Shown piece after piece: positions 36,218-44,690 of a stretch of 64,000 nucleotides of DNA. The notes below the pieces were generated by a model, which saw only the letters and a program-made list of their open reading frames with translations, had not been told where the DNA came from and ran no database searches. The position numbers were made by a program, and so were the translations under genes. Positions within the stretch are counted from its first letter, which is position 1; each line of letters starts with the position of its first letter. The stretch lies in NCBI RefSeq assembly GCF_014199535.1, contig NZ_JACHNV010000011.1, positions 1-64,000 of the forward strand, read 5' to 3'. This DNA is from Hymenobacter latericoloratus (GTDB taxonomy: Bacteria; Bacteroidota; Bacteroidia; Cytophagales; Hymenobacteraceae).

Positions 36218-36769
36218 CTACGACTTTTTCACCAGGGCCATGCCGCACTTGGGGCAGCTGCCGGGCTGGGTGCTGGCCGAGCCTTCGCAGTTCATGGGGC
36301 AGGCGTACGCGGCCGATAGGGCTTTGCCGGCTTTCGCTGCCGCGTCCAGCTTTTCAAAGCGGGCGCTGAGCGAGCTGCCGTTGGCCTTCAGGCTGACAAT
36401 GGCCGTGCGCAGGGTGGTGCCGGCGGGTACGGCGGCCACCAAGTGGTCCCCGGCCGGGGTGAGCTTCACGCTGGCGGTTCGGCCCGTTGTGCTCAGCAGC
36501 ATGGCCGTGCCGGTGGTGCGGTCCAGGGGCAGGGCGTTTTCCTTGGCGTCGAGCAGGTACACGTGCACCTGGCCCGCCTGCTGCACCAGCTCGATGTGGT
36601 ACTTGCCGGCCGTGCGCACGGTGCCGCCGTGGGGGGATTTGTGGGCGTGGGTTTCGCCGGCGGCCTTGTGGCCGTGGGCGGCGGTGCCGGGCTTGTGGCT
36701 GTGCTGGGCGGCAACGGTGAGCGGCGCGGCCAACAACAAAGCAGCGGCGAGAACTTGCAGGATTTTCAT
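36218..36769 (-). CDS. Exported His-rich protein with a heavy-metal-binding domain (183 aa)
   Basis: The signal peptide MKILQVLAAALLLAAPLTVA is followed by a His-rich linker (HSHKPGTAAHGHKAAGETHA) and a beta domain. A short metal-binding motif lies at the C-terminus: YACPMNCEGSASTQPGSCPK then CGMAL, the YACPMxx...CPKCGM signature of the heavy-metal-binding domain. It is periplasmic or outer-membrane and probably sequesters copper. The start at 36769 follows from the signal peptide. It lies 47 bp after the DUF305 gene. Confidence 0.8.
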   Translation of the reverse strand: MKILQVLAAALLLAAPLTVAAQHSHKPGTAAHGHKAAGETHAHKSPHGGTVRTAGKYHIELVQQAGQVHVYLLDAKENALPLDRTTGTAMLLSTTGRTASVKLTPAGDHLVAAVPAGTTLRTAIVSLKANGSSLSARFEKLDAAAKAGKALSAAYACPMNCEGSASTQPGSCPKCGMALVKKS

Positions 36770-36816
36770 GGGAAGAAAAGTCAATCGTGGAGAGAAAAGC
36801 GGGCCGGGCCCGGAGG

Positions 36817-37539
36817 TCACATTTTGTCGGCGTTCTGGTTGTGCCAGTCTTTGAGCTGCTGGATTTCCTTTTCCTGGGCGTCAATCATTTGCTGCGCCAT
36901 TTCCTTGAGCTTGGTGTCCTTGCCGTGGGCCAGCTCGGCCTTGGCCATGTCCACCGCGCTCTGGTGGTGCACCGTCATGAGCATGTTGAAGTTCATGTCG
37001 GGGTCGGCCACCGGCCGGGGCATGTTTTTCATCATGCCGTCCATCGAGGCCTTCATTTTGCTGGTGAAGGGGTCGTTGGGGTCGTTTGGCTGGTAGTTGG
37101 TCGGGGCGTTGTCGAGGCGGGTGGCCGCGGCTTCCAGCGCGGCGATTTCCCGCTGCTGGTCGGCTTTGATTTTCTCCGCCAGCTGGCGCATCGTTGCGTC
37201 TTTGCCGTCGCGCAGCTGCAGGTCGGCCATCACCACCGCGCCTTTGTGGTGCTCGAGCATGTGGTGGGCAAAGTCGTGGTCGGTGTTGCCCTTCATCGGC
37301 ATGGCGTGCATCTTCTGCATCATCGCATTCATGGCGGCCAGCTGCGGCGAGCTGCCGGCTGCCTCGGCCGGGGCGTGGCCCATGGCCGCGTGGTCCTCGC
37401 CGGCCATGTCGCCGGAGGCCGCGCTTTCCGGTGCAGTAGTAGTGGTAGCCGTTGAGTCAGCGGATTGGTCGGTGTTGCAGCCGGCGACGAGCAGCGAGCC
37501 AGTGCAAAGGGCGGCGAGGATAAAAGCGGAGGTTTTCAT
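36817..37539 (-). CDS. DUF305 lipoprotein (240 aa)
   Basis: The signal peptide ends in a lipobox (LLVAGC), followed by a Thr/Ala-rich linker. Two DUF305 ferritin-like segments follow, with DHDFAHHMLEHHKGAVVMAD and MNFNMLMTVHHQSAVDMAKA, whose HHxxAVxMA motifs are thought to bind metal. It is a lipid-anchored periplasmic metal-binding protein. It is followed by the heavy-metal-binding gene and preceded by another of that type, all in one direction. A shorter paralogue is at 43135-43758. Confidence 0.85.
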   Translation of the reverse strand: MKTSAFILAALCTGSLLVAGCNTDQSADSTATTTTAPESAASGDMAGEDHAAMGHAPAEAAGSSPQLAAMNAMMQKMHAMPMKGNTDHDFAHHMLEHHKGAVVMADLQLRDGKDATMRQLAEKIKADQQREIAALEAAATRLDNAPTNYQPNDPNDPFTSKMKASMDGMMKNMPRPVADPDMNFNMLMTVHHQSAVDMAKAELAHGKDTKLKEMAQQMIDAQEKEIQQLKDWHNQNADKM

Positions 37540-37581
37540 GGGTTTGGTTGGGATTAGTGGGTGTACAAAACGGTGCCGGAG

Positions 37582-38529
37582 CTACGCCTTCACGTTGATG
37601 GTGAAGTCACCGGTGTGAATCTTCCCCGCGTGGTTGAACTGCAGGAAGACGCGGTATAGGCCGGGCTTTTCGAAGTTGGTGTTGAAGCCGATGGCCGGGC
37701 CTTTGTCGGCCTGGTCGTTGGGGTGCACGTGCAGGTACTGCTCGGTGTCTTCGCTGATGACCACCACGTGGCCCAGGGCGCCCAGGTAGTTTTCCAGGTC
37801 TGTCACGGGCTGGCCGCCCTTGGTGATGTTGATTTTCATGCCCAGCAGCTGGCCTACTTTCAACTCCTTGTCAAAGGAGAGCGTGGCTTGGTAGCCGTCG
37901 CCGGCCCACTGCATGTCGTCGTTCTTAAACCTCACCGGCGCGTAGGCCGGGCCCTTCACCGTGAGGGGCTGGCGGCCCAGCTGGTGCCCGGCGCCGGTAG
38001 GCGTGTAGTCCTGAAACAGCACGTAGTCGCCGCCTTTGGGGAAGGTGTACTGCACCTTGTAGTCGCCGGCCGCGGTGTACTCGGGGTGTTCGTGGTAGAA
38101 CTGGCCCAGGTCTTTGCTGACGATGATGAGGTGAATCTTCTTTTCGTGCACCACGTCCAGCGGCACGGGAGCCGAGGCATTGCCCATTTCCACGGGGGTA
38201 AAAGCCAGCGTGGTGGGCTGCCCGGCCGTCACTTCCGTGGGCGTGGGCACGAGCTTCATGTCGTAGGTCTTGCCATTGGCCACCTTGTCGTTGTGCTCCA
38301 GGTTCATGCCGCATTTGGGGCACTTCTCCCCTTCTTTGGTGCTGGTCACTTCGGGGTGCATGGGGCAGGCGTAGGTGTGGCCGCCGCTGTGCTCGGGGGT
38401 GCCTTCGGCCGGGCCGTTGGTGGGCGTGGTGACGGTGTCGGTGGCGTTGCTGGACTCTGGGTTGGACGAGCAGCCGGCAACAGCCAGGGTGCCGGCCAGG
38501 GCCAGCAGGGAAAGCGGTAAGCGGTACAT
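37582..38529 (-). CDS. Lipoprotein with heavy-metal-binding domain (315 aa)
   Basis: The signal peptide has a lipobox (LAVAGCSS), then the metal-binding motif YACPMHPEVTSTKEGEKCPK with CGMNLEH. A C-terminal domain (residues about 100-315) with DLGQFYHEHPEY and TEQYLHVHPNDQAD carries many His residues. It resembles lipoproteins that bind copper before efflux. I set the start at 38529 for the signal peptide, because a longer open frame upstream has none. It lies 42 bp before the DUF305 gene. Confidence 0.82.
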   Translation of the reverse strand: MYRLPLSLLALAGTLAVAGCSSNPESSNATDTVTTPTNGPAEGTPEHSGGHTYACPMHPEVTSTKEGEKCPKCGMNLEHNDKVANGKTYDMKLVPTPTEVTAGQPTTLAFTPVEMGNASAPVPLDVVHEKKIHLIIVSKDLGQFYHEHPEYTAAGDYKVQYTFPKGGDYVLFQDYTPTGAGHQLGRQPLTVKGPAYAPVRFKNDDMQWAGDGYQATLSFDKELKVGQLLGMKINITKGGQPVTDLENYLGALGHVVVISEDTEQYLHVHPNDQADKGPAIGFNTNFEKPGLYRVFLQFNHAGKIHTGDFTINVKA

Positions 38530-38594
38530 AACAGAGGTGTGGGGGTTAGACATGAGGCCGCTGCCTGTTGCGGCCCGGGAACTTTGCCGGGGAA

Positions 38595-38726
38595 TTAAGT
38601 CTGCCACTGCTGCCAGAGCACGAAGCCCAGCACGGCGATTACCGCGGCATAGAGCAGGTAGGAAAGCCGGCGGCGAACCGGGCCCCGGGGGGCGGGTCCG
38701 CCCGCCTCCTGGCAACAACGCTTCAT
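38595..38726 (-). CDS. Small single-helix membrane protein (43 aa)
   Basis: It begins MKRCCQEAGGPAPRGPVRRR and ends with one membrane helix (LSYLLYAAVIAVLGFVLWQQ) and WQT. The CC pair near the N-terminus could bind metal. It lies 65 bp upstream of the 315-aa lipoprotein and downstream of the large hairpin at 38796-38839, so it may be the first gene of that operon. It is too small for firm assignment. Confidence 0.4.
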   Translation of the reverse strand: MKRCCQEAGGPAPRGPVRRRLSYLLYAAVIAVLGFVLWQQWQT

Positions 38727-38795
38727 TGTTGGGGCGGGTAATCCAGGAAGAAATGGGATGGGGGCGCCAGGGCGCCGGGCGAACACGCCACAGCA

Positions 38796-38839
38796 AAGGC
38801 CCGCCCCGGGCATAGCAGCGCTATGCCGGGGCGGGCCTT
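38796..38839. terminator. Long GC-rich terminator
   Basis: AAGGCCCGCCCCGGGCATAG... pairs with CTATGCCGGGGCGGGCCTT, a stem of about 19 bp with one bulged G. It lies 15 bp after the stop of the gene at 38855 and separates it from the rest of the island. Confidence 0.8.
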
Positions 38840-38854
38840 CGGCTAATCAACCAA

Positions 38855-39337
38855 TCAGACCGTCAGGGACTGAATGAAAATGCGGATGTCGGGTATTTTG
38901 GGCGGCAGGTGCTCACGAAGCACCAGTACCACCGCGTTCGTGCGGTCCCATTGGCCCGCAGCCGGCCGGAAAAAGAAGTCGTTGCTGGCCGGCAGCAACG
39001 CGGGGGAAGTTACCAGCAACTGCTTTTCCCCGGGCGTCGTCAAGGACTTGAGAATGGCAGCCGAGTTGTCTTTGCAGCAATCCTCTTTGCCCGCGGGTTT
39101 GGAGTCGTGCCGGCCGTGTTCCGGCTGGGCTTTCACGGGCTTCGTTTGGGCCGTCGCCTGGCCGTGGCCGTGACAACCCGGATGCGTGGGTTTCTCCACG
39201 ACTTGAGGCTTGGCTACCGGGGCCGTCCCCGTTGAAGTGAGGGTAGCGCAATAGCACTGGCCCACGAACACGTTGACGAAGACGAGCAGAAAGCTCGTCG
39301 CCAGCAAACGGCGGAAGGGGAACAGGCTACGAAACAT
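38855..39337 (-). CDS. HYC_CC_PP-like exported Cys/His protein (160 aa)
   Basis: The hydrophobic N-terminus (LLATSFLLVFVNVFVGQCYC) is a signal or anchor with Cys. It is followed by a linker with HPGCHGHG and KEDCCKDNSA, and a C-terminal beta part. The spaced His-Cys-Cys pattern fits the small HYC_CC_PP family seen in Bacteroidota copper clusters. It starts the minus-strand island, divergent from copA, with its own -7 box 20 bp upstream of the ATG. The long terminator follows. The function is unknown, perhaps periplasmic copper binding. Confidence 0.65.
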   Translation of the reverse strand: MFRSLFPFRRLLATSFLLVFVNVFVGQCYCATLTSTGTAPVAKPQVVEKPTHPGCHGHGQATAQTKPVKAQPEHGRHDSKPAGKEDCCKDNSAAILKSLTTPGEKQLLVTSPALLPASNDFFFRPAAGQWDRTNAVVLVLREHLPPKIPDIRIFIQSLTV

Positions 39338-39356
39338 GACAGGTGCTAAGCAACTG

Positions 39357-39364
39357 CAAAACTA
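39357..39364 (-). promoter_or_regulatory. -7 box of the HYC_CC gene promoter
   Basis: Minus-strand TAGTTTTG matches TAnnTTTG, 20 bp before the ATG at 39337. A TTTTTG lies only 10 nt upstream, so the -33 element is not standard. Confidence 0.45.
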
Positions 39365-39531
39365 CTATTCTGCGCAAAAAGTGCAGGACTGCTCCTTTAC
39401 TGTAATTGCAGGCGAAGCGTTGCCGCGGGTCGGCCTCAGGTCTGGAGCAGGGCGTCGCAATTGGGGCTGAATAAGCTTTGCGGCCCGTTTTGTCAGCTTT
39501 TCGTTTCCTGCGGGTACCACAACTAAGTGCA

Positions 39532-39564
39532 AAATTATGCAAGCCTGCGCCGCGATTATGTAAA
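39532..39564 (+). promoter_or_regulatory. Candidate AraC/HMA regulator site upstream of copA
   Basis: ATTATGCAAG (39534-39543) and ATTATGTAAA (39555-39564) are direct repeats starting 21 bp apart, two helical turns, as AraC-family proteins prefer. The same pair with the same 21-bp step recurs at 43055 and 43076. A single copy, AAATTATGCAAG, is at 39631. Confidence 0.6.
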
Positions 39565-39630
39565 CGCTGCCTGCCGTTTGGCTTTTAACACCCTTACTTC
39601 CCCACGCAATTACCACCCGGTCAGGGCGTC

Positions 39631-39642
39631 AAATTATGCAAG
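39631..39642 (+). promoter_or_regulatory. Second AAATTATGCAAG site upstream of copA
   Basis: This is an exact copy of the 12-bp motif at 39532-39543, 117 bp before the copA start. Its partner half-site 21 bp downstream (ATTTAATACC) is only a partial match. Confidence 0.55.
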
Positions 39643-39758
39643 TTCGCAGCCGGATTTAATACCAACTTCCGGCAACTGCCCCCGTTCCTTTGTAGCGTGA
39701 TTTCACCTTTGGGCCACTGGCCTGCCAAGCGCGCAAATCCGCTACTGAGCTGTTACCT

Positions 39759-42032
39759 ATGGAACCAACGACCAGAACCGAGACCCTCGACATCGAAGGC
39801 ATGACTTGCGCCTCGTGCGCGGCCTTTGTCGAAAAGTCCCTGACCCGCACCCCCGGCGTGCAACGCGCCGTGGTCAACTTTGCCACGGAAAAAGCCACCG
39901 TGGATTACTTGCCCGCTCAGGCCACGCCCGCTACCCTCAAGCAAGCCGTGGTCATGGCCGGCTACGGCGTGACCGAGCGCGCCCCCGACACGAGTGCGGC
40001 CGACCGGCAGGCCGAAATCGACCAGCAGAAGGCCCTGGCCTACCAAAAGCTCAAGCGCCGCTTTTGGGTAGCCACGGCCTTGGCCATCGTCATCATGCCG
40101 CTGAGCATGCTGATGCTCTGGCCCGCGCTGATGGCACGCGTCAACATGCAATGGCTCAACTACGGCCTGCTGCTGCTGACCCTGCCGGTGCTGCTCTACA
40201 GCGGCCGCGAATTCTACACGTCGGCTTGGAACGGCTTCAAACACCGGGCCGCCAACATGGACACGCTCATTGCCGTGGGCACCGGCGCAGCCTTTCTGTA
40301 TAGCCTCGCGGCGACCGTGGTGCCGGGCTGGTTTATGCGCCGCGGCATCATGCCTGAGGTGTACTACGACACCACGGCCACCATCATTGCCCTGATTCTG
40401 CTGGGCAAGGTGCTGGAGTTGCGCGCCAAAACCCAGACCTCGGCCGCCATCAAGGCCTTGATGGGTTTGCAAGCTAAAACCGCCCGCGTGGTGCGCCCCG
40501 GGGGCCAGGAAGTGGACGTGCCCATTGAGCAGGTCCAGCTGAACGATATTATTGTGGTGCGCCCCGGCGAAAAAGTCGCCACCGACGGCATCATCGAAGC
40601 CGGTCACTCGGCCGTGGACGAGGCCATGCTCACGGGCGAAAGCCTGCCGGTGGAGAAGAAGGAAGGCGACCCCGTGTTCGGGGCGACGCTCAACAAGACC
40701 GGTTCCTTCCGCTTCCGCGTGACCAAAGTGGGCGCCGACACTATGCTGTCGCAAATCGTGAAGCTGGTGGAAGATGCGCAGGGCAGCCGGGCACCCATCC
40801 AGCGGCTGGCCGACAAGGTTAGCGCCATCTTCGTGCCCACGGTGGTTGTTATTGCTATCCTCACCTTCGTGCTGTGGTTCGACCTGGCGCCGGTAGAAGC
40901 GCGCCTGCCGCTGGCGCTGGTCAACTTCGTGGCCGTGCTCATCATTGCTTGCCCCTGCGCGCTGGGTCTGGCCACGCCCACGGCCATCATGGTCAGCACC
41001 GGCAAGGGCGCCGAGCACGGCGTGCTCATCCGCAACGCCGAGGCGCTGGAAAAAGCTTACCAAGTCAACACCGTGCTGCTCGACAAAACCGGTACCATTA
41101 CCCGGGGTGAGCCGGCCGTGACCGACTTTAGTCCGGCCGACGGGCAGGATGCAAGCCAGCTGTTGCAAGCAGTGGCCGCCGTGGAGCGGCAGAGCGAACA
41201 CCCCTTGGCGGAAGCGGTGGTGCGCTTCGCCGATGCCCGGCACACGCCGCTGGTCGCGGCCAGCGGGTTCCGGGCGGTGGAGGGCAAGGGCGCCCAGGCC
41301 ACGGTCAACGGCCAGCCCGTGCTCATCGGCAATTTGCGCCTGCTCGAAGAAGCCGGTATTTCCTTGCCCCCGGCCGTGCGCCGGCAGGCCGAGGCGCTGC
41401 TGGCCCAGGCCAAGACGGTGCTCTACGTGGCCGTGGCCGGCCAAGCCGCGGGGGTAATCGGCGTGGCCGACACCGTGCGCGACACCTCCCGGGCCGCCAT
41501 TCAACGGCTGCAGGCGCTGGGCATCGAAGTGGTGATGATGACCGGCGACAACCCCCAGACCGCCACGCAGGTGGCCGCGCAGGTGGGCATCAAGCGCTAT
41601 TTCGCCGAGGTGCTGCCCCAGGACAAGGCCGGCAAAGTCAAGGAGCTGCAGGCCGAGGGCCGCACGGTGGCCATGGTGGGCGACGGCATCAACGACGCGC
41701 CCGCCCTGGCCCAGGCCGACATCGGTTTGGCCATGGGCGGCGGCACCGACGTGGCCATGGAAGCCGCCGGCATCACCCTCATGCGCTCCGATTTGCAGGG
41801 CGTGGTCACGGCCATCGACCTCTCGCGCCAGACCATCCGCACCATCAAGCAGAACCTGTTTTTCGCCTTCATCTACAACACCCTGGGCATCCCGGTGGCG
41901 GCGGGCCTGCTCTACCCGGTCTTTGGCTGGCTGCTCTCGCCCATGCTGGCGGCCGCGGCCATGGCCCTGAGCTCGGTGTCGGTGCTCACCAACTCGCTGC
42001 GGCTGCGCGGCTTCACCCCCGTTAAATCCTAA
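39759..42032 (+). CDS. copA: Copper-exporting P1B-type ATPase
   Basis: The 757-aa pump has one N-terminal HMA domain (GMTCASC, Cys17 and Cys20), then eight membrane helices. The TGES motif lies in MLTGESLP, the metal-site CPC in IIACPCALGLATPT near 398, the phosphorylation site DKTGT near 441, QSEHPLAEA, and MVGDGINDAPAL. CPC defines P1B-1 (Cu+/Ag+) pumps. It exports cytosolic Cu(I) across the inner membrane. It heads a plus-strand operon with the cupredoxin 4 bp later. Candidate regulator sites are upstream. Confidence 0.95.
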   Translation: MEPTTRTETLDIEGMTCASCAAFVEKSLTRTPGVQRAVVNFATEKATVDYLPAQATPATLKQAVVMAGYGVTERAPDTSAADRQAEIDQQKALAYQKLKRRFWVATALAIVIMPLSMLMLWPALMARVNMQWLNYGLLLLTLPVLLYSGREFYTSAWNGFKHRAANMDTLIAVGTGAAFLYSLAATVVPGWFMRRGIMPEVYYDTTATIIALILLGKVLELRAKTQTSAAIKALMGLQAKTARVVRPGGQEVDVPIEQVQLNDIIVVRPGEKVATDGIIEAGHSAVDEAMLTGESLPVEKKEGDPVFGATLNKTGSFRFRVTKVGADTMLSQIVKLVEDAQGSRAPIQRLADKVSAIFVPTVVVIAILTFVLWFDLAPVEARLPLALVNFVAVLIIACPCALGLATPTAIMVSTGKGAEHGVLIRNAEALEKAYQVNTVLLDKTGTITRGEPAVTDFSPADGQDASQLLQAVAAVERQSEHPLAEAVVRFADARHTPLVAASGFRAVEGKGAQATVNGQPVLIGNLRLLEEAGISLPPAVRRQAEALLAQAKTVLYVAVAGQAAGVIGVADTVRDTSRAAIQRLQALGIEVVMMTGDNPQTATQVAAQVGIKRYFAEVLPQDKAGKVKELQAEGRTVAMVGDGINDAPALAQADIGLAMGGGTDVAMEAAGITLMRSDLQGVVTAIDLSRQTIRTIKQNLFFAFIYNTLGIPVAAGLLYPVFGWLLSPMLAAAAMALSSVSVLTNSLRLRGFTPVKS

Positions 42033-42036
42033 GGTT

Positions 42037-42414
42037 ATGGATACTGCCGAAATCATCGTGACCCTGTCCGGGCTGGCTCTGGCCGGGTTTGTCATCTGGT
42101 ACTTTTTCTTCTCGGCCCGCCAAACGGCCAGCGCCGTGTCAAGCTCGGGCGGGGTGCAGCAGGTGGACATCACCGTCAAGGGCGGCTACTCGCCCGACGT
42201 CATCGAGGTGGAGCGTGGCAAACCCGTGCAGCTGAGCTTTTACCGCGACGAGGAAAACTCCTGCTCCGAGGAGCTGCTGCTGCCCGACTTCAGCATCCGC
42301 CGCGACCTGCCGGCCTACAAAACCACTTTGGTAGAGCTGCTGCCCCAGCAGGCCGGCACGTTTACGTTCACTTGCGGCATGGGCATGCTGCGGGGCAGCC
42401 TGGTCGTTAAGTAA
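42037..42414 (+). CDS. Membrane-anchored cupredoxin (125 aa)
   Basis: One N-terminal membrane helix (IIVTLSGLALAGFVIWYFFF) precedes a cupredoxin domain (VKGGYSPDVIEVERGKPVQL). Candidate copper ligands lie in EENSCSEELLLPDF and FTFTCGMGMLRG (Cys and Met, with His lacking). It is exported and tethered to the inner membrane, where it could receive copper from CopA. The Cys-for-His replacement hints at a Cu(I)-handling site rather than electron transfer. It is coupled to copA (4-bp gap). Confidence 0.75.
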   Translation: MDTAEIIVTLSGLALAGFVIWYFFFSARQTASAVSSSGGVQQVDITVKGGYSPDVIEVERGKPVQLSFYRDEENSCSEELLLPDFSIRRDLPAYKTTLVELLPQQAGTFTFTCGMGMLRGSLVVK

Positions 42415-42423
42415 GCCCGTGCT

Positions 42424-43047
42424 ATGAACCACGCCCTTCCTGCCGGCCACGTGCTGCCCCCGCCCGGGGCCCAGCGCCTGCTCATTAAAAATATGGTGTG
42501 CCCCCAGTGCATCCGGGTGGTGCAGGAGGACCTGACGGCCCTGGGCCTGCAGGTGCACCGCGTGGTGCTGGGCGAGGCCGACGTAACGGCTCCCGACGGC
42601 GCCGAGCTGGAATGGGAGCCCATCCGGGCCTGCCTGCGCGATGCCGGCTTTGCGTTGCTGGAGGACCCCCGGGCCCAGCTGGTGGAACAAATTAAAACGG
42701 TGCTGGTGACCCTGATTCACTACCCGCCCCCCGGCCCGCGCCTGCTCAACTACTCTGACTACTTGGTGGAGCATCTGGGCCGCGACTACCATTACCTCTC
42801 CCACTTGTTTTCCGCCGAGGAAGGGCTGACCATTGAGAAGTTTATCATCCGCCAGAAGGTCGAGCGCGCCAAAGAGCTTATCGGTTACGGCGAACTGAGC
42901 ATTGCCGAGGTCAGCCGGCAACTGGGTTACAGCAGCCCGGCCCACCTAACGCGGCAATTCCGGCAAATCACCGGCCTTACCCCGAGTGAATTTCAGAAGC
43001 TGGGGCCGGCGAGTTCAGCCCGCCGTAGCCTGGATTCGTTGGTATAA
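42424..43047 (+). CDS. HMA-AraC-type regulator with intact CxxC (207 aa)
   Basis: Residues about 18-85 form an HMA-like domain (RLLIKNMVCPQCIRVVQEDL) and 105-200 an AraC HTH (FIIRQKVERAKELIGYGELS, then EVSRQLGYSSPAHLTRQFRQ). The pairing suggests copper binding at CPQC controls DNA binding. It is the third gene of the copA operon and a paralogue of the regulator at 28301-28933. The shared ATTATGCAAG sites upstream of copA and of the next gene are its likely targets. Confidence 0.78.
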   Translation: MNHALPAGHVLPPPGAQRLLIKNMVCPQCIRVVQEDLTALGLQVHRVVLGEADVTAPDGAELEWEPIRACLRDAGFALLEDPRAQLVEQIKTVLVTLIHYPPPGPRLLNYSDYLVEHLGRDYHYLSHLFSAEEGLTIEKFIIRQKVERAKELIGYGELSIAEVSRQLGYSSPAHLTRQFRQITGLTPSEFQKLGPASSARRSLDSLV

Positions 43048-43052
43048 GCCAG

Positions 43053-43085
43053 AAATTATGCAAGCAAAAGGCTCTGTTGTGTAAA
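43053..43085 (+). promoter_or_regulatory. Candidate AraC/HMA regulator site upstream of the second DUF305 gene
   Basis: ATTATGCAAG (43055-43064) is followed 21 bp on by GTTGTGTAAA (43076-43085), matching the paired site upstream of copA. It lies between the regulator stop (43047) and the DUF305 start (43135), so the downstream gene has its own regulated promoter. Confidence 0.55.
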
Positions 43086-43134
43086 AACAACCTCGCCAAG
43101 CCGACCGTTGTCACGCTTATTCACCACTAATTTA

Positions 43135-43758
43135 ATGCGCATGCTCTCCCGCCGCTTTTTTCGCCTGCCCCTGCTTTCCCTGCTTCTGATAGGGGTGCTG
43201 GTAACATCCTGCAAGAAGGACCACGACCAGCACACGAAACACGATAGTCCTTACATGAAAATCATGATGGACATGATGGCTCAAATGGACGCGCAGGCCA
43301 AAACCCAAGACCCCGACCACGACTTTGCTGCCCAAATGGTGCTGCACCACGATGCCGCCATCAAAATGGCCCAAGAAGAACTGCGCACGGGCACTAACCA
43401 GGAGATGAAGACCACGGCCCAGGACATCATCACCAAGCAGCAGGCTGAAATTGGCCAGTTCAACGCCTTTCTGGGTAGCCACCAACCGCAAACGCCGCTG
43501 GTGCCGCAGTTCAACCAGCTGCAGAAAACCAACATGGACCGCATGATGGCTGCCAGCGACGCCCGCACGTTGACAGGCCGGCCGGATTACGATTTCGCCC
43601 AACTCATGGTGGACCACCACCAGGCCGCCATCGACAACTCTGAGGCCCTGCTGCAGCACGGGCGCAACACCACCACCCGTAGCATGGCCCAAGCCATCAT
43701 TGCCGACCAGCGTCAGGAAATTGCGGCGCTGCAGAATTGGTTGACGCGCAACCGCTAA
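43135..43758 (+). CDS. DUF305 lipoprotein (207 aa)
   Basis: The start MRMLSRRFFRLPLLSLLLIG leads to a lipobox (VLVTSCKKD), with a His/Asp-rich mature start (HDQHTKHDSPY). Two DUF305 segments, DHDFAAQMVLHHDAAIKMAQ and YDFAQLMVDHHQAAIDNSEA, bear paired HH motifs. It is a lipid-anchored metal-binding protein paralogous to 36817-37539, lacking that protein's long linker. The upstream TTG at 43108 is less likely than this ATG. A terminator follows at once. Confidence 0.85.
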   Translation: MRMLSRRFFRLPLLSLLLIGVLVTSCKKDHDQHTKHDSPYMKIMMDMMAQMDAQAKTQDPDHDFAAQMVLHHDAAIKMAQEELRTGTNQEMKTTAQDIITKQQAEIGQFNAFLGSHQPQTPLVPQFNQLQKTNMDRMMAASDARTLTGRPDYDFAQLMVDHHQAAIDNSEALLQHGRNTTTRSMAQAIIADQRQEIAALQNWLTRNR

Positions 43759-43776
43759 GCACCGGTACGTTCTGGC

Positions 43777-43807
43777 AAAGGCAGCTCTGTTCGGGCTGCC
43801 TTTTTTT
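43777..43807 (+). terminator. Intrinsic terminator after DUF305
   Basis: AAAGGCAGC, 9-nt loop, GCTGCCTTT, then TTTT (T-run 43801-43807) is the textbook form, 18 bp after the stop. It lies only 23 bp before the ATG of the next gene. Confidence 0.9.
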
Positions 43808-43829
43808 CGCTCCGCTGTTACGAGCTTCC

Positions 43830-44606
43830 ATGCTTGCCTGCTCTGTTCTGCATCGCCTCCGAAACATCGCCGCCGGTCTGGTGCTGCTTCTCGGCGGTTG
43901 CCGCTCCACGGCTGTAACACCCCGGTTTGCCCCGGCCGCTTATTCCTTTACGCCGCGCCCGGTGACGCGCCTGGACACGACGCTGGCCGCCGCCCCTGAA
44001 CGTTCTACTGCCCCGCCGCGGCCGGCGAAGAGGGGAGCGCGCCCCCGGGCGGTGTACTCGCTGAACGAGAGGCCCTTGGAGAAAAAGGGACAGGCACCCC
44101 AATCGAATAGAAGTTATCCAACCACAACGACGGCCGATACGGCGAAGAACTCAGCCCGTGCAGCGACGCCGCGCGAGCTTCGCAAGCCTTTACCCAAACT
44201 AGTAAGCGCCAAAACCCTGGTGCATTATAGCTTGCACTTCGTGTTTCCGGTCGTGCTGGCGTTGGTGTTCTTTCCTGCGATGTGGCAAACTGCCTACCTG
44301 ATTATGCTGGCCACGATGCTCATTGACCTGGACCACTTGTTAGCCACTCCCGTCTTTGACCCCTTGCGCTGCAGCATAGGCTTCCACCCGCTGCACTCGT
44401 TTTATGCCATCCCGGTGTATGTGCTGCTGCTGTTGCTGCCACCGCCCATGAACGTCATCGCCGTGGGCGTGCTGTTTCACCTGTTTACCGATACGGTGGA
44501 CTGCCTATGGTCCTTCCGCTACTGCCGCGAGTGCTATCTCAACTCCCGCATTCGTGGTTTGGTCGACTGGGCGCGGAAGCTGCTGGGCCTTGAGGTGGTC
44601 AGGTAA
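43830..44606 (+). CDS. DUF6122-like membrane protein with lipoprotein-like N-terminus (258 aa)
   Basis: The N-terminus (LVLLLGGCRSTAV) is a lipobox. It is followed by a basic, Pro/Thr-rich linker and then a DUF6122-like C-terminal half from residue about 130 (LVHYSLHFVFPVVLALVFFP, then LIDLDHLLATPVFDPLRC). It is a longer paralogue of 28945-29256. It begins just after a strong terminator, so it needs its own promoter or read-through. The true start could lie further in, at the conserved part. The role in copper handling is unknown. Confidence 0.65.
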   Translation: MLACSVLHRLRNIAAGLVLLLGGCRSTAVTPRFAPAAYSFTPRPVTRLDTTLAAAPERSTAPPRPAKRGARPRAVYSLNERPLEKKGQAPQSNRSYPTTTTADTAKNSARAATPRELRKPLPKLVSAKTLVHYSLHFVFPVVLALVFFPAMWQTAYLIMLATMLIDLDHLLATPVFDPLRCSIGFHPLHSFYAIPVYVLLLLLPPPMNVIAVGVLFHLFTDTVDCLWSFRYCRECYLNSRIRGLVDWARKLLGLEVVR

Positions 44607-44690
44607 GTGGGGCAAGGAAGTAGTTTAGTACACATCGGTAACTGACACGTCACCTCTATTGGTATGCAAGTCAAAGCAATTTAGTGTGGT

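Larger units (their letters stand above)
39338..39758. other. Divergent regulatory region between HYC_CC and copA
   Basis: This 421-bp non-coding stretch holds the minus-strand -7 box at 39357 and the ATTATGCAAG sites at 39532-39564 and 39631-39642. I see no gene. No -7 box for copA matches the consensus well, in line with an activated promoter. Confidence 0.6.

Noticed and set aside
39753..42179. 808-codon minus-strand open frame opposite copA
   Set aside because: It is the shadow of copA, with repetitive His/Gly/Arg-rich composition typical of antisense GC-rich frames.
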